Below are positions 8,761 to 17,174 of a stretch of 64,000 bases of DNA, piece after piece. The position numbers and the translations under genes were made by a program. Source of the DNA: DATBJJ01 sp036556425 (lineage in GTDB: Bacteria; Acidobacteriota; Vicinamibacteria; Vicinamibacterales; 2-12-FULL-66-21); contig DATBJJ010000122.1 of assembly GCA_036556425.1 (NCBI GenBank), positions 23,336-87,335 of the forward strand. The letters are read 5' to 3'. Within the stretch, counting starts at the first letter, position 1. Every line of letters begins with the position of its first letter. Under the pieces are notes generated by a model. That model was given only the letters and a program-made list of their open reading frames with translations. It did not search any database and was not told the origin of the DNA.

Positions 8761-8879
8761 CTCCGCCTCCTTTGAATGAGGAACGTGACGGGCCTTGGGC
8801 AGCTTATACGGGCACGGTAACACAAGACCGCGGGACCGGCAAGGCCATCATTTGCCGCCCGCGAATGTGCGCCGGAGCC

Positions 8880-9353
8880 TCACATCGCCGGCGCCGGCTC
8901 CAGGTGGCGCACGAGGACGAGCGCGTCCTCTTCCGGGTGTGAATAGTAGTGTCGACGCACGCCGGCCAGCGCAAATCCCAAGCTTTCGTAGAGCCGCTGG
9001 GCAGGCACGTTCGATTGCCGCACCTCGAGGTACGCGCGCGTGACGCCTTCCTGCGCGACCGCGTCGAGGAGTTGCCGCATCAACACCGTGGCCAGTCCTC
9101 GCCGGCGCAAATCGGCCTGCACGGCGATCGTGTTCACGTGCAGCTCGTCGTGCACGACCCAGCACGCGCAGAACGCGGCAACGCGAATCCCCTCCGTCCT
9201 GAGCACGTACACGCGCGCGACATTCGATTGACGCAGCTCGCGGTCGAGCATCTCTCGCGTCCACGGATTGGTGAACGATGCCGCCTCGAGCGCGGCGACG
9301 GCATCAAGGTCTTCGCTCTGCGACACGCGCTCGACGGTGACGTCCGCGCTCAT
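8880..9353 (-). CDS. rimI: Ribosomal protein S18-alanine N-acetyltransferase-like GNAT
   Basis: A 157-aa GNAT acetyltransferase. The acetyl-CoA pyrophosphate loop is visible as 'VQADLRRRGLATVLM' (R/Q-x-x-G-x-A type), preceded by the beta4 strand 'ELHVNTIAV' and followed by 'YLEVRQSNVPAQRLYESLG', the RimI hallmark with the conserved Glu, Asn and Tyr. In the family it acetylates the N-terminal Ala of ribosomal protein S18. The start ATG overlaps the tsaB stop by 4 bp, matching the common tsaB-rimI arrangement in bacteria, so co-translation is likely. Confidence 0.93.
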   Translation of the reverse strand: MSADVTVERVSQSEDLDAVAALEAASFTNPWTREMLDRELRQSNVARVYVLRTEGIRVAAFCACWVVHDELHVNTIAVQADLRRRGLATVLMRQLLDAVAQEGVTRAYLEVRQSNVPAQRLYESLGFALAGVRRHYYSHPEEDALVLVRHLEPAPAM

Positions 9354-10033
9354 TTCTGCGACTTCGCCCGGGCCAACTCGGCATCGGGGCGGCGAATGTA
9401 GATCGGCACGACGGCGTGCGGCGCCACGGCGCGCGACGGCGACCGAAGCGCGATCGCGGCAATCACCGGCGCGAGCGGAGGCGGCGCGACGATGTCGCTG
9501 CCCGGCACGCGATCGCGAATCAGCTCGGCGTAGCGGATCGCGCCGTCGCCGATGAAGCGCACCGGATCGTTTCCGATCGTCGTCTCCCACTCGTCGAGCG
9601 TGCGCTGCGGCGTCAGCGCCGACGGTTCGATGATGGCCTCGGTTCCCGATCGATCGTACAGCGCCGCGAAGACCTCGCCGCGCTGCGCGTCCATCCACGA
9701 CGCCACGCGAGCGCGTTCGCCGGATCCGCACGCGGCAAGCGCGTCCAGGACGGAGACGGGGACGACGCGGCGATCGATCGCCATCGCGAGTCCTTGCATC
9801 GCCGAGATGCCGACGCGCAATCCGGTGAAGGATCCGGGCCCGGCGGCGACCGCCAGGAGATCGACCGCGTCGATCGTCACGCCGGCCGCCTCGAGCGCGC
9901 GCATGAGATCGAGCGGCAGCCGCGCGCCGTGCGTCAGCGACGGATCGCCGACGAGTTGACTTCGCACGCCGCGATCGTCGACGACGGCGACGCTGCCGGC
10001 CCGCGTGGTGGTATCGAGCGCGAGGACTAACAC
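9350..10033 (-). CDS. tsaB: tRNA threonylcarbamoyladenosine (t6A) biosynthesis protein TsaB
   Basis: A 227-aa ASKHA-fold protein, partner of TsaD in the complex that makes t6A37 on ANN-decoding tRNAs. It shows 'LALDTTTRAGSVAV' at the N-terminus, 'LTHGARLPLDLMRALEAAG' and 'LAVAAGPGSFTGLRVGIS', the most diagnostic TsaB motif. The C-terminal part is short and divergent, as usual for TsaB. I place the start at GTG 10033, just before the first beta strand, because the longer frame to 10075 would read into mutS. Only 11 bp separate it from the mutS frame on the other strand, so the two promoters must overlap coding sequence or one start is further in. rimI follows with a 4-bp overlap. Confidence 0.92.
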   Translation of the reverse strand: MLVLALDTTTRAGSVAVVDDRGVRSQLVGDPSLTHGARLPLDLMRALEAAGVTIDAVDLLAVAAGPGSFTGLRVGISAMQGLAMAIDRRVVPVSVLDALAACGSGERARVASWMDAQRGEVFAALYDRSGTEAIIEPSALTPQRTLDEWETTIGNDPVRFIGDGAIRYAELIRDRVPGSDIVAPPPLAPVIAAIALRSPSRAVAPHAVVPIYIRRPDAELARAKSQK

Positions 10034-10044
10034 GTTTCGGCTCA

Positions 10045-12738
10045 ATGTTATACTCGCCCGACGAAGGTTCTCCACCAGCCGTGTCCTCCCCCGTGTCTTC
10101 CGAGCCGGCAGGCGCCACGCCTGCGATGCGTCAGTACTTCGAGGCGAAGCGTCAGTATCGCGACGCGATCCTGTTCTTCCGCATGGGGGATTTCTACGAG
10201 ATGTTCTACGAGGACGCGCTGACGGCGGCGCGCGCGCTCGAGCTCACGTTGACGTCGCGCTCGAAGGATGCGAGCGGCGGCGCGATCCCGATGTGCGGCG
10301 TGCCGTTTCACGCCGCGGACGGGTACATCGCGAGGCTCGTGAAGAAGGGCTTTCGCGTCGCGGTCTGCGAGCAGGTGGAGGATCCGCGCAAAGCCAAAGG
10401 CGTCGTACGCCGCGAAGTGATCCGCGTCGTCTCGCCGGGCACATTGACCGACGCCGGCTACCTGGACGCGCGGGAGCCTGCGTTCTTGATGGCGATTGCC
10501 CCCGCCGAGCCGGCGCCCGCGTACGGCGTCGCCCTGCTCGATGTCTCGACGGGTGAATTCACGACCGCCGAGTATCGCGGATCGTCGGGACGCCAGGCGC
10601 TCGCCGACGAGCTCGCGATTCTGAGGCCGCGTGAGATCGTGGCGCCCGACGGGTTCGAGGATGCCGCCGCGCTCGTGAACATGGTCCGCCTCGGCGCCCG
10701 CGTCACGAGCGCCGATGGATGGACGTTCGATCAAGAGTCGGCGCGGCAGACGCTGCTCGATCAGCTCCAAGCGAAGAGCCTCACGGGCTACGGCCTCGAC
10801 GATCACCCGGCCGCGGTGCGCGCGGCGGGCGCGCTCGTGCAATACCTTCGCGACACGCAGAAGGCCGATCTCGCGCACGTGCGCGAGGTCGCGTTCCGCG
10901 CCGGCGCCGACTGCCTGCTGGTCGACGCCACGACGCTGCGCAACCTCGAAGTGCTCGAGGCGGCGGACGGCGGCCGGACGGGATCGCTCCTGCAGGAGAT
11001 CGATCGCACGATCACGTCGATGGGCGGGCGCCTGCTGCGCGCGTGGCTGCTCCGCCCGCTGCTGACGCTCGAGCGCATTCACGATCGGCTCGACGCCGTC
11101 GAGGAGTTCGCGTTTCGATCGACCGAGCGCGCGAAGCTGCGCGAGACGCTCAAGACGATTCACGACATCGAGCGCCTCGTCGCGCGCGCATCGCTCGGGA
11201 TCGCAGGGCCGCGGGATCTCGTCGCGCTGCGGCAATCGATCGCCGCAGTACCGCGCGTGCGTTTGCTGCTCTCGGAGCTGCAGGCGCCGCTCGTGCGCAG
11301 CCTCGTCGCGGAGCTCGACGATCTGGTGGATCTTCGCGGCGAGCTCGATCGCACGCTGCTCGACGAGCCGCCGGCGGTCGCGCGCGACGGCGGCATGATC
11401 CGCGACGGCGTCGACGAGGCGCTCGATTCGCTGCGATCGATCAGCCGATCGGGAAAGCTGAACATCGCGGCGATGGAAGAAGCGGAGCGCACGCGCACCG
11501 GCATCGCGTCGCTGAAGATTCGCTTCAACCGCGTCTTCGGCTATTACATCGAGATCTCGAAGTCGAACTTGGGCAGCGTGCCGCCGCACTATCACCGCAA
11601 GCAGACGATTGCGGGCGGCGAGCGCTTCATCACGCCGGAGCTGAAGGACTTCGAGGAGCGCGTGCTCGGCGCCGACGAGCGCATCCTCGAGCGCGAGGTC
11701 GCGATCTTCGAGGCGTTGCGCGCGCGCGTCGCCTCGGACGCGCCAAGAATTCAAGACACGGCGCGCGGTCTCGCAGCGCTCGACGTGCTGTCCGCGCTCG
11801 CCGAAACCGCGGCGGCGCAGAACTACACGAAGCCCATGATGCACGCCGGCGACGAGCTCGTCGCGTCCGACGTGCGGCATCCGGTCGTCGAGCGGCACGT
11901 GCCGGAAGCGTTCGTGCCGAACGACGTGTCGCTCGACGCGGCGACGCGTCAGCTGATCGTGCTCACCGGCCCGAACATGGGCGGCAAGTCGACGTACCTT
12001 CGCCAGACCGCGCTCCTCTGCCTCATGGCCCAGGCGGGCTCGTTCGTGGCCGCTCGCAGCGCGAAGCTGCCGATCGTCGATCGTGTGTTCGCGCGCGTGG
12101 GCGCGTCCGACAACATCGCGCGCGGCCAGTCGACGTTCATGGTCGAAATGCAGGAGACCGCGAACATCCTGCACAGCGCGACGTCGCGGAGCCTTCTCAT
12201 CCTCGACGAGATCGGCCGCGGCACCGCCACGTTCGACGGCCTCAGCCTCGCGTGGGCCGTGGCGGAGCACCTGGCGGCCGGCAGCCGCGCGCGCCCGAAG
12301 ACGATCTTCGCGACGCACTACCACGAGCTCACCGATCTCGCCGACGCCCTGTCCAACGTCGCGAACTATCACGTCGTCGTGCGCGAGTGGCAGGACGACA
12401 TCGTGTTCCTGCGAAAGGTCGTGCCCGGCCGATCCGATCGCAGCTACGGCATTCAGGTGGCGAGGCTGGCGGGCCTGCCGCCGCCGGTGGTCGCGCGGGC
12501 GAGAGAGATTCTCAACGGCCTCGAGCGTGACGAGCTGTCTCGAGGCGGCCGTCCGTCGCTCAGCGGATCGGGCGCGGCCGAGCGCGCGAGCGGCACGCAG
12601 CAGCTCGGCCTCTTTCAGACGCCAACGCCCGCCGACGATCCCGTGCTGCGCCGGTTGAAGTCGATCGATCTCGACAACCTCACGCCGTTGCAAGCGCTGT
12701 CGCTGCTCGCGGAGTTGAAGCGCGAGGCGGGCGGATGA
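10045..12738 (+). CDS. mutS: DNA mismatch repair protein MutS
   Basis: About 897 aa, normal length for MutS. The mismatch-binding Phe-x-Glu lies in 'FFRMGDFYEMFYEDA'. The connector, lever and clamp regions follow, then the ATPase domain with Walker A 'GPNMGGKSTYLRQ', Walker B 'LLILDEIGRGTATFDG' and the 'ATHYHELTDLA' H-loop. The C-terminal helix-turn-helix/dimer segment ends 'LTPLQALSLLAELKREAGG'. The ATG at 10045 is the first possible start, but a TATACT box lies right after it (10050-10055), so GTG 10081 or ATG 10126 may be the true start. The stop overlaps the ATG of the next gene by 4 bp, coupling mutS to a peptide-binding lipoprotein, an unusual partner. Confidence 0.96.
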   Translation: MLYSPDEGSPPAVSSPVSSEPAGATPAMRQYFEAKRQYRDAILFFRMGDFYEMFYEDALTAARALELTLTSRSKDASGGAIPMCGVPFHAADGYIARLVKKGFRVAVCEQVEDPRKAKGVVRREVIRVVSPGTLTDAGYLDAREPAFLMAIAPAEPAPAYGVALLDVSTGEFTTAEYRGSSGRQALADELAILRPREIVAPDGFEDAAALVNMVRLGARVTSADGWTFDQESARQTLLDQLQAKSLTGYGLDDHPAAVRAAGALVQYLRDTQKADLAHVREVAFRAGADCLLVDATTLRNLEVLEAADGGRTGSLLQEIDRTITSMGGRLLRAWLLRPLLTLERIHDRLDAVEEFAFRSTERAKLRETLKTIHDIERLVARASLGIAGPRDLVALRQSIAAVPRVRLLLSELQAPLVRSLVAELDDLVDLRGELDRTLLDEPPAVARDGGMIRDGVDEALDSLRSISRSGKLNIAAMEEAERTRTGIASLKIRFNRVFGYYIEISKSNLGSVPPHYHRKQTIAGGERFITPELKDFEERVLGADERILEREVAIFEALRARVASDAPRIQDTARGLAALDVLSALAETAAAQNYTKPMMHAGDELVASDVRHPVVERHVPEAFVPNDVSLDAATRQLIVLTGPNMGGKSTYLRQTALLCLMAQAGSFVAARSAKLPIVDRVFARVGASDNIARGQSTFMVEMQETANILHSATSRSLLILDEIGRGTATFDGLSLAWAVAEHLAAGSRARPKTIFATHYHELTDLADALSNVANYHVVVREWQDDIVFLRKVVPGRSDRSYGIQVARLAGLPPPVVARAREILNGLERDELSRGGRPSLSGSGAAERASGTQQLGLFQTPTPADDPVLRRLKSIDLDNLTPLQALSLLAELKREAGG

Positions 12739-14261
12739 TTCGACGGCTCGTCGCCGCCGCCGTTCTTCTCCCGCTGCTGTCTGCGTGCGCCCAGCGCCGA
12801 CCCGAGGGCGATGCGATCGTTCTGGCGATCGCCAACTCCCCCGTCAACCTGGATCCGCGCGTGGGCGCCGACGAAGCCTCTCAGAAAGCGCATCAGCTCC
12901 TCTACAACACGCTCGTGCGCGTCGGACCCGACCTGAGCATCGTTCCCGAGCTCGTCGAACAGCCGTTCGAGCGTCCCGACGCAGTGACCTACGTCGCGAG
13001 GCTGCGGCACGGTGTGATGTTCCACAACGGCCGCGAACTCACGTCCGAGGACGTCGTCTATACGTTCCGCAGCTTCCTCGATCCCGCGTTCCGCGGACGA
13101 TCGGGCGCGTATCGCGTGCTCGCGTCGGTCGAGGCGCGCGATCGCTACACTGTAGAATTCAAGCTGAAGGAACCGTTCGCGTCGTTCCCGATCAACCTCG
13201 TGATGGGGATCGTGCAAGCGAACTCCGGCGCGGCGAACGCGCGCGCGCCGATCGGTACGGGGCCGTATCGAATGAAGCAGTTCATCCAGGACGATCGGCT
13301 CGTCCTCGAGCCCTTCGACGAGTACTACGACGGGCGGCCCGCGAACAGCGGCGTCGTGCTCAAGGTCGTGCCCGACGACACGATGCGAGGTCTCGAGCTT
13401 CGCAAGGGCACGGTCGACTTGATCGTCAACGATCTGTCACCCGACGTCGTGTGGGAGCTCAAGTCGGAGGGGCGGCTGCGCGTCGCGGAAGCCGAAGGCA
13501 GCGACTACGCGTACGTCGGGATCAATCAGAAGGACGCCGTGCTGAAACACGTCGAGGTCAGGCGCGCGATTGGCTACGCCATCGATCGCGATGCGATCGT
13601 CAAGTACCTGCGCCGCGGCTTCGCGCGCGTCGCGGTCGGCATCGTGCCGCCCATGTCGTGGGCGTTCGAAAGGAACGTGTTCGATTTCACGCACGATCCT
13701 GACCAAGCGAAACGGCTCCTCGACGCTGCCGGCTATCCCGATCCCGACGGTCCCGGCCCGCTTCCCCGCTTCCGGTTGTCGCTGAAAACGTCGACGTCCG
13801 AGATCTACCGCGTGCAGGCGGCCGCGATCCAACACGATCTCGCGAAGGTGGGGATCGCCGTGGACGTTCAGTCGAGCGAGCTGCAGGCGCTCTTTGCCGA
13901 CGTTTTACGCGGCAGCTTTCAGCTGTACACGCTGCAATGGGTTGGCGTGACCGATCCCGACATGCTGCGGCGCGTGTACCACTCAGGTCAGTCACCTCCC
14001 ACCGGCCTCAATCGTGTGTACTACAAGAATCCCGAAGTCGATCGGTTGATCGATAGCGCCGCGTTGGAGACCGACGATGGGCGGAGAGGAGCGCTCTACG
14101 CGAAGGCGCAGCAACTGATCGCGGAGGACGTGCCGTACGTGAGCCTGTGGTACAAGAAAAACATCGCCGTGTATCAGGCGGACATCTCCGGCGTGCAGCT
14201 GTCGCCGATCGCCGACTTCGGTTTCCTGCGAAACGTCTCGCGGCATCAGCGGACCGACTAG
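12735..14261 (+). CDS. Peptide/nickel-type ABC substrate-binding lipoprotein (SBP family 5), orphan
   Basis: A 508-aa exported lipoprotein with a short signal peptide ending in lipobox 'LLSAC' (Cys18). The mature part shows family-5 solute-binding features: 'VNLDPRVGADEASQKAHQ', 'LLYNTLVRVGPDLSIVPEL', 'TYVARLRHGVMFHNGREL' and 'TSEDVVYTFRSFLDP', then 'APIGTGPYRMKQF' and, near the C-terminus, 'EDVPYVSLWYKKNIAVY'. Such proteins capture oligopeptides, nickel or similar ligands for Dpp/Opp importers. No cognate permease or ATPase gene is next to it, so it is an orphan. It begins by a 4-bp overlap with mutS, and the next gene starts directly after its stop codon, so the three form one transcription unit. 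Confidence 0.9.
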   Translation: MIRRLVAAAVLLPLLSACAQRRPEGDAIVLAIANSPVNLDPRVGADEASQKAHQLLYNTLVRVGPDLSIVPELVEQPFERPDAVTYVARLRHGVMFHNGRELTSEDVVYTFRSFLDPAFRGRSGAYRVLASVEARDRYTVEFKLKEPFASFPINLVMGIVQANSGAANARAPIGTGPYRMKQFIQDDRLVLEPFDEYYDGRPANSGVVLKVVPDDTMRGLELRKGTVDLIVNDLSPDVVWELKSEGRLRVAEAEGSDYAYVGINQKDAVLKHVEVRRAIGYAIDRDAIVKYLRRGFARVAVGIVPPMSWAFERNVFDFTHDPDQAKRLLDAAGYPDPDGPGPLPRFRLSLKTSTSEIYRVQAAAIQHDLAKVGIAVDVQSSELQALFADVLRGSFQLYTLQWVGVTDPDMLRRVYHSGQSPPTGLNRVYYKNPEVDRLIDSAALETDDGRRGALYAKAQQLIAEDVPYVSLWYKKNIAVYQADISGVQLSPIADFGFLRNVSRHQRTD

Positions 14262-17051
14262 ATGACACGAGCGGCGCTGATCGTCGCCAGCCTGTTGCTG
14301 ACGCTACCGGCGGCCGCGATCGCATCCACGCGGTACGATCCAAAGCTCCGTTTTCAGACGATCTCCACCGCACGGTTCGACATCCACTATCACCAAGGCG
14401 AAGAGGCCGAGGCGCGAAGGCTCGCCGAAATCGCGGAGGCCGTCGCGGCCTCGCTGGATGACACGCTCGGTCCGGCGTCGGGCCGCGTGCAGGTGATCCT
14501 CGTCGATCAAAGCGACCTGCCGAACGGCTGGGCGACGCCGGTTCCCTTCAACACGATCGAGATCACGGCCGCCGCGCCCGGCGGCGACAGCCTGCTCGGC
14601 AACACGCGAGATTGGCTGCGTCTCGTCTTCACCCACGAGTACACGCACATCGTCCACTTGAGCCGCGGCCGCGGGTGGATCGGCGGACTGCGGCGCGTGC
14701 TCGGACGAATGCCTGTTCTGTATCCGAATCTCTTTCTTCCCGTTTGGCAGATCGAGGGAATCGCGACCTACGAGGAGAGCCAAGCAGGCCACGAAGGCCG
14801 GGTGCACAACGGCAGCTTCCGGACGATTCTCGACGTCGCGGCGAAAACGTCGCGCTTCGACCCGATCGATCGCGCGAGCGGCGGACTCGTCGATTGGCCA
14901 TCCGGAAATGCGCCGTATCTCTATGGCTCCTACTTCCATGATTTTCTCGCGGCGAAGTACGGGCGCGAATCGATTCGCCAATTGACGGATTCGACGTCGG
15001 GCCGTCTGCCGTATCTGGGATCGCTGGCGTTCCGGAAGGTCTTCAAGAAGCCGCTCGGCGAATTGTGGAAGGAGTTCGAGGCGGCGTCGGGCCGCGAGGT
15101 GCCCGCATTCGCGCCCTCGATCGTGCGGCTCACGCATCACGGCTTCAGCGTCTCGGGTCCGCGCTTCGGCGCAGGCGGACGAATCTACTATTCACTCGTC
15201 AGCCCCCACGAATTCCCATCGCTCTTGTCGATCGATCGGAACGATCGGACGCCGCGAAAAGTAGCGGACCGCTATCTCGGACGGCAGATTGCGATCGCGC
15301 GGTCGCGGCTGATCTTCGACGCGGTCGAGGTCGCCAACCACGTCGGACTGCAATCCGATCTGTTCGTGATGAATGACGACGGGACGGGCAAAGCGCGGCT
15401 GACGCACGATGCGCGCGCCGCCGATCCCGATATCTCGCCCGATGGCACGACGATCGTCTGCACGATCCAGCGTGGCGATCGTCGCGAGATTGCAACGGTT
15501 CGTCTGCTGCCGGGCGGCGCGGCCGGCGCTCCGGTCGCGCTGGTGTCCGAGCCGGGGGCGAACTTCAGCTCGCCGCGGTGGTCGCCGGACGGCCGATCGA
15601 TCGTGGCAGAGCGCGGCTCGCATGAGATCGTGTTGATCGATCCGATCGCGAAGCGCGTTCGTCCGGTGGCCGGATCGATCGCGGGCCGAACGGCGACGCC
15701 GGAGTGGCTGCCGGACGGCCGTCTGTTGTTTGCGTCCGATCGCGAGGGCGAAGGGTTCCGGCTCTATCGAACGGATCCCGACACATCCGAGACGTGGCGC
15801 CTGGAAGGCACCGGACCGGATGCGCGGTCCCCCGCCATCTCGCCGGACGGACAATCGCTCGTGTTCGTCGGCTACACCGCAAACGGGTACGACCTGTTCC
15901 TTCTCCCGCTCGAATCGGCGCGATGGACGCGGGCAAACCAGGAAGTTCTTCGAGGAGAGCCTCCACGCGCGATCCCGGCGCCGCGCGTCACAGCCACCGC
16001 GTCCGCGGCGCGTCCGTACTCGCCATGGCGCACGATCGCTCCGCGCTTCTGGACGCCGATCGTCGAGACCGACGCGGACGAGCTCGTCGCCGGCGCCGCG
16101 ACCGCGTCGAATGACGCCCTGGGTCGGCATGTCTATGCGGTGCAGGCTGGCTGGACGACCGGACGAGGACGTCCCGATTGGCAAGCGGCATACGCCTACG
16201 ATCGGTGGTGGCCGACGATCTTCGCGAACGTCTCGGACGACACCGATCCTTGGCGCGGCCGCGAGCTGCGGACGCGCGAGATCAACGCAGGCGCGCTGCT
16301 GCCATTCAGAAGAGTGCGTTGGACGCAGTCGCTGCTCGGCGCCGTCCACTCGTCGACCGATCGACTGAACTGCGCCGGCTGCGGCGCTGAATCCGCGGAG
16401 GACATCACCCGAACGTCGATACGAGGCGGATGGCGGCTCAACGCGTCGCGAGCGTTCGGGTACTCGATCGGTCTCGAGGAAGGCTGGAGCGGAACTGCCA
16501 CGACGGAGATCACGCGCCGCGCGTTCGGCTCGGATGGAGACGGCGGCGCCGCGACGTTCGATGTTCGGCACTATCTGGCCGTGGCCCCAAGACACGCGGT
16601 CATCGCGTCGCGATTCGCGGCCGCGACGACATGGGGCGACGCGTCGGTCCGGCGCGTGTTCAGCGCGTCGGGGAACGGTCCTCAAACCGGCGGATTGCGG
16701 TTCGGGTCCGACGCGATCGGTCTTCTTCGCGGATTGACGGACGACGAGATCGCGGGACGTCACGCGATTGTCGCGAACGTCGATTACCGTGTGCCGCTCT
16801 GGCGGATCGATCGCGGCGCGGGAACGCTGCCATTCTTCGCGAGAGTGGTCCACGGCGCGGTCTTCGTGGATGCCGGCCACGCCTGGGATTCCGATTTCCA
16901 TCGCGCCGACATCCTGACCTCGATCGGCGCGGAGCTCTCGCTGGACGCGGTCGTCGGCTATGCCGTGCCGATCACGTTCACGGCAGGCGCCGCGTGGGTC
17001 TCGCACGATCGCGGATTTGCCGCGTTCGGCCGGATCGGGCGCTCCTTCTGA
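14262..17051 (+). CDS. Exported metalloprotease-like / PD40 propeller / outer-membrane barrel fusion
   Basis: A 929-aa protein with a signal peptide (cleavage near 'AAAIAS'). Residues ~25-290 form a gluzincin-like domain: H125-E-Y-T-H129 in 'VFTHEYTHIVH' and a downstream 'WQIEGIATYEE' whose Glu165 would be the third zinc ligand. Residues ~290-560 hold TolB/PD40-type blades ('ADPDISPDGTTIV', 'SSPRWSPDGRSIV', 'RSPAISPDGQSLVF'). From ~600 on, alternating amphipathic strands end in '...GRIGRSF' with a C-terminal Phe, the signature recognised by the Bam machinery, so this part is probably a surface barrel. Start codon directly follows the upstream stop. Enzymatic activity is inference; related acidobacterial proteins are annotated only as TolB-like or peptidase MA-like. 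Confidence 0.75.
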   Translation: MTRAALIVASLLLTLPAAAIASTRYDPKLRFQTISTARFDIHYHQGEEAEARRLAEIAEAVAASLDDTLGPASGRVQVILVDQSDLPNGWATPVPFNTIEITAAAPGGDSLLGNTRDWLRLVFTHEYTHIVHLSRGRGWIGGLRRVLGRMPVLYPNLFLPVWQIEGIATYEESQAGHEGRVHNGSFRTILDVAAKTSRFDPIDRASGGLVDWPSGNAPYLYGSYFHDFLAAKYGRESIRQLTDSTSGRLPYLGSLAFRKVFKKPLGELWKEFEAASGREVPAFAPSIVRLTHHGFSVSGPRFGAGGRIYYSLVSPHEFPSLLSIDRNDRTPRKVADRYLGRQIAIARSRLIFDAVEVANHVGLQSDLFVMNDDGTGKARLTHDARAADPDISPDGTTIVCTIQRGDRREIATVRLLPGGAAGAPVALVSEPGANFSSPRWSPDGRSIVAERGSHEIVLIDPIAKRVRPVAGSIAGRTATPEWLPDGRLLFASDREGEGFRLYRTDPDTSETWRLEGTGPDARSPAISPDGQSLVFVGYTANGYDLFLLPLESARWTRANQEVLRGEPPRAIPAPRVTATASAARPYSPWRTIAPRFWTPIVETDADELVAGAATASNDALGRHVYAVQAGWTTGRGRPDWQAAYAYDRWWPTIFANVSDDTDPWRGRELRTREINAGALLPFRRVRWTQSLLGAVHSSTDRLNCAGCGAESAEDITRTSIRGGWRLNASRAFGYSIGLEEGWSGTATTEITRRAFGSDGDGGAATFDVRHYLAVAPRHAVIASRFAAATTWGDASVRRVFSASGNGPQTGGLRFGSDAIGLLRGLTDDEIAGRHAIVANVDYRVPLWRIDRGAGTLPFFARVVHGAVFVDAGHAWDSDFHRADILTSIGAELSLDAVVGYAVPITFTAGAAWVSHDRGFAAFGRIGRSF

Positions 17052-17160
17052 GGAACGAAGAACTAAGAACGAAGAACTAAGAACGAGGACCAGAAACGTC
17101 GTCCTTCGTTTTCGTTCTTCGTTTTTTGTTCTTCGTTCTTCGTTCTTCGTTCTTAGTTCT
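17052..17160. repeat. Hairpin of GAACGAAGAACTAA repeats
   Basis: Tandem GAACGAAGAACTAA-type units at 17052-17090 face their reverse complements (TTCTTCGTTCTTAGTTC type) at 17103-17160. The pair 17059-17077 / 17142-17160 matches perfectly over 19 bp. It fills the space between the barrel-fusion gene and the deoxyhypusine-synthase-like gene and could act as a terminator or mRNA 3'-end structure. Its base composition (A/T-rich, purine/pyrimidine biased) is unlike the flanking genes. Confidence 0.8.
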
Positions 17161-17174
17161 ACAATGAGGGCGCC

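Noticed and set aside
10048..12693. Long antisense open frame (881 codons) opposite mutS
   Set aside because: Arg/Gln/Asp-rich composition, no motif, and full overlap with a conserved gene; a by-product of high GC at third codon positions.
17052..17160. Possible CRISPR array
   Set aside because: The units are short, contiguous and partly inverted, with no spacers of constant length and no cas genes nearby.
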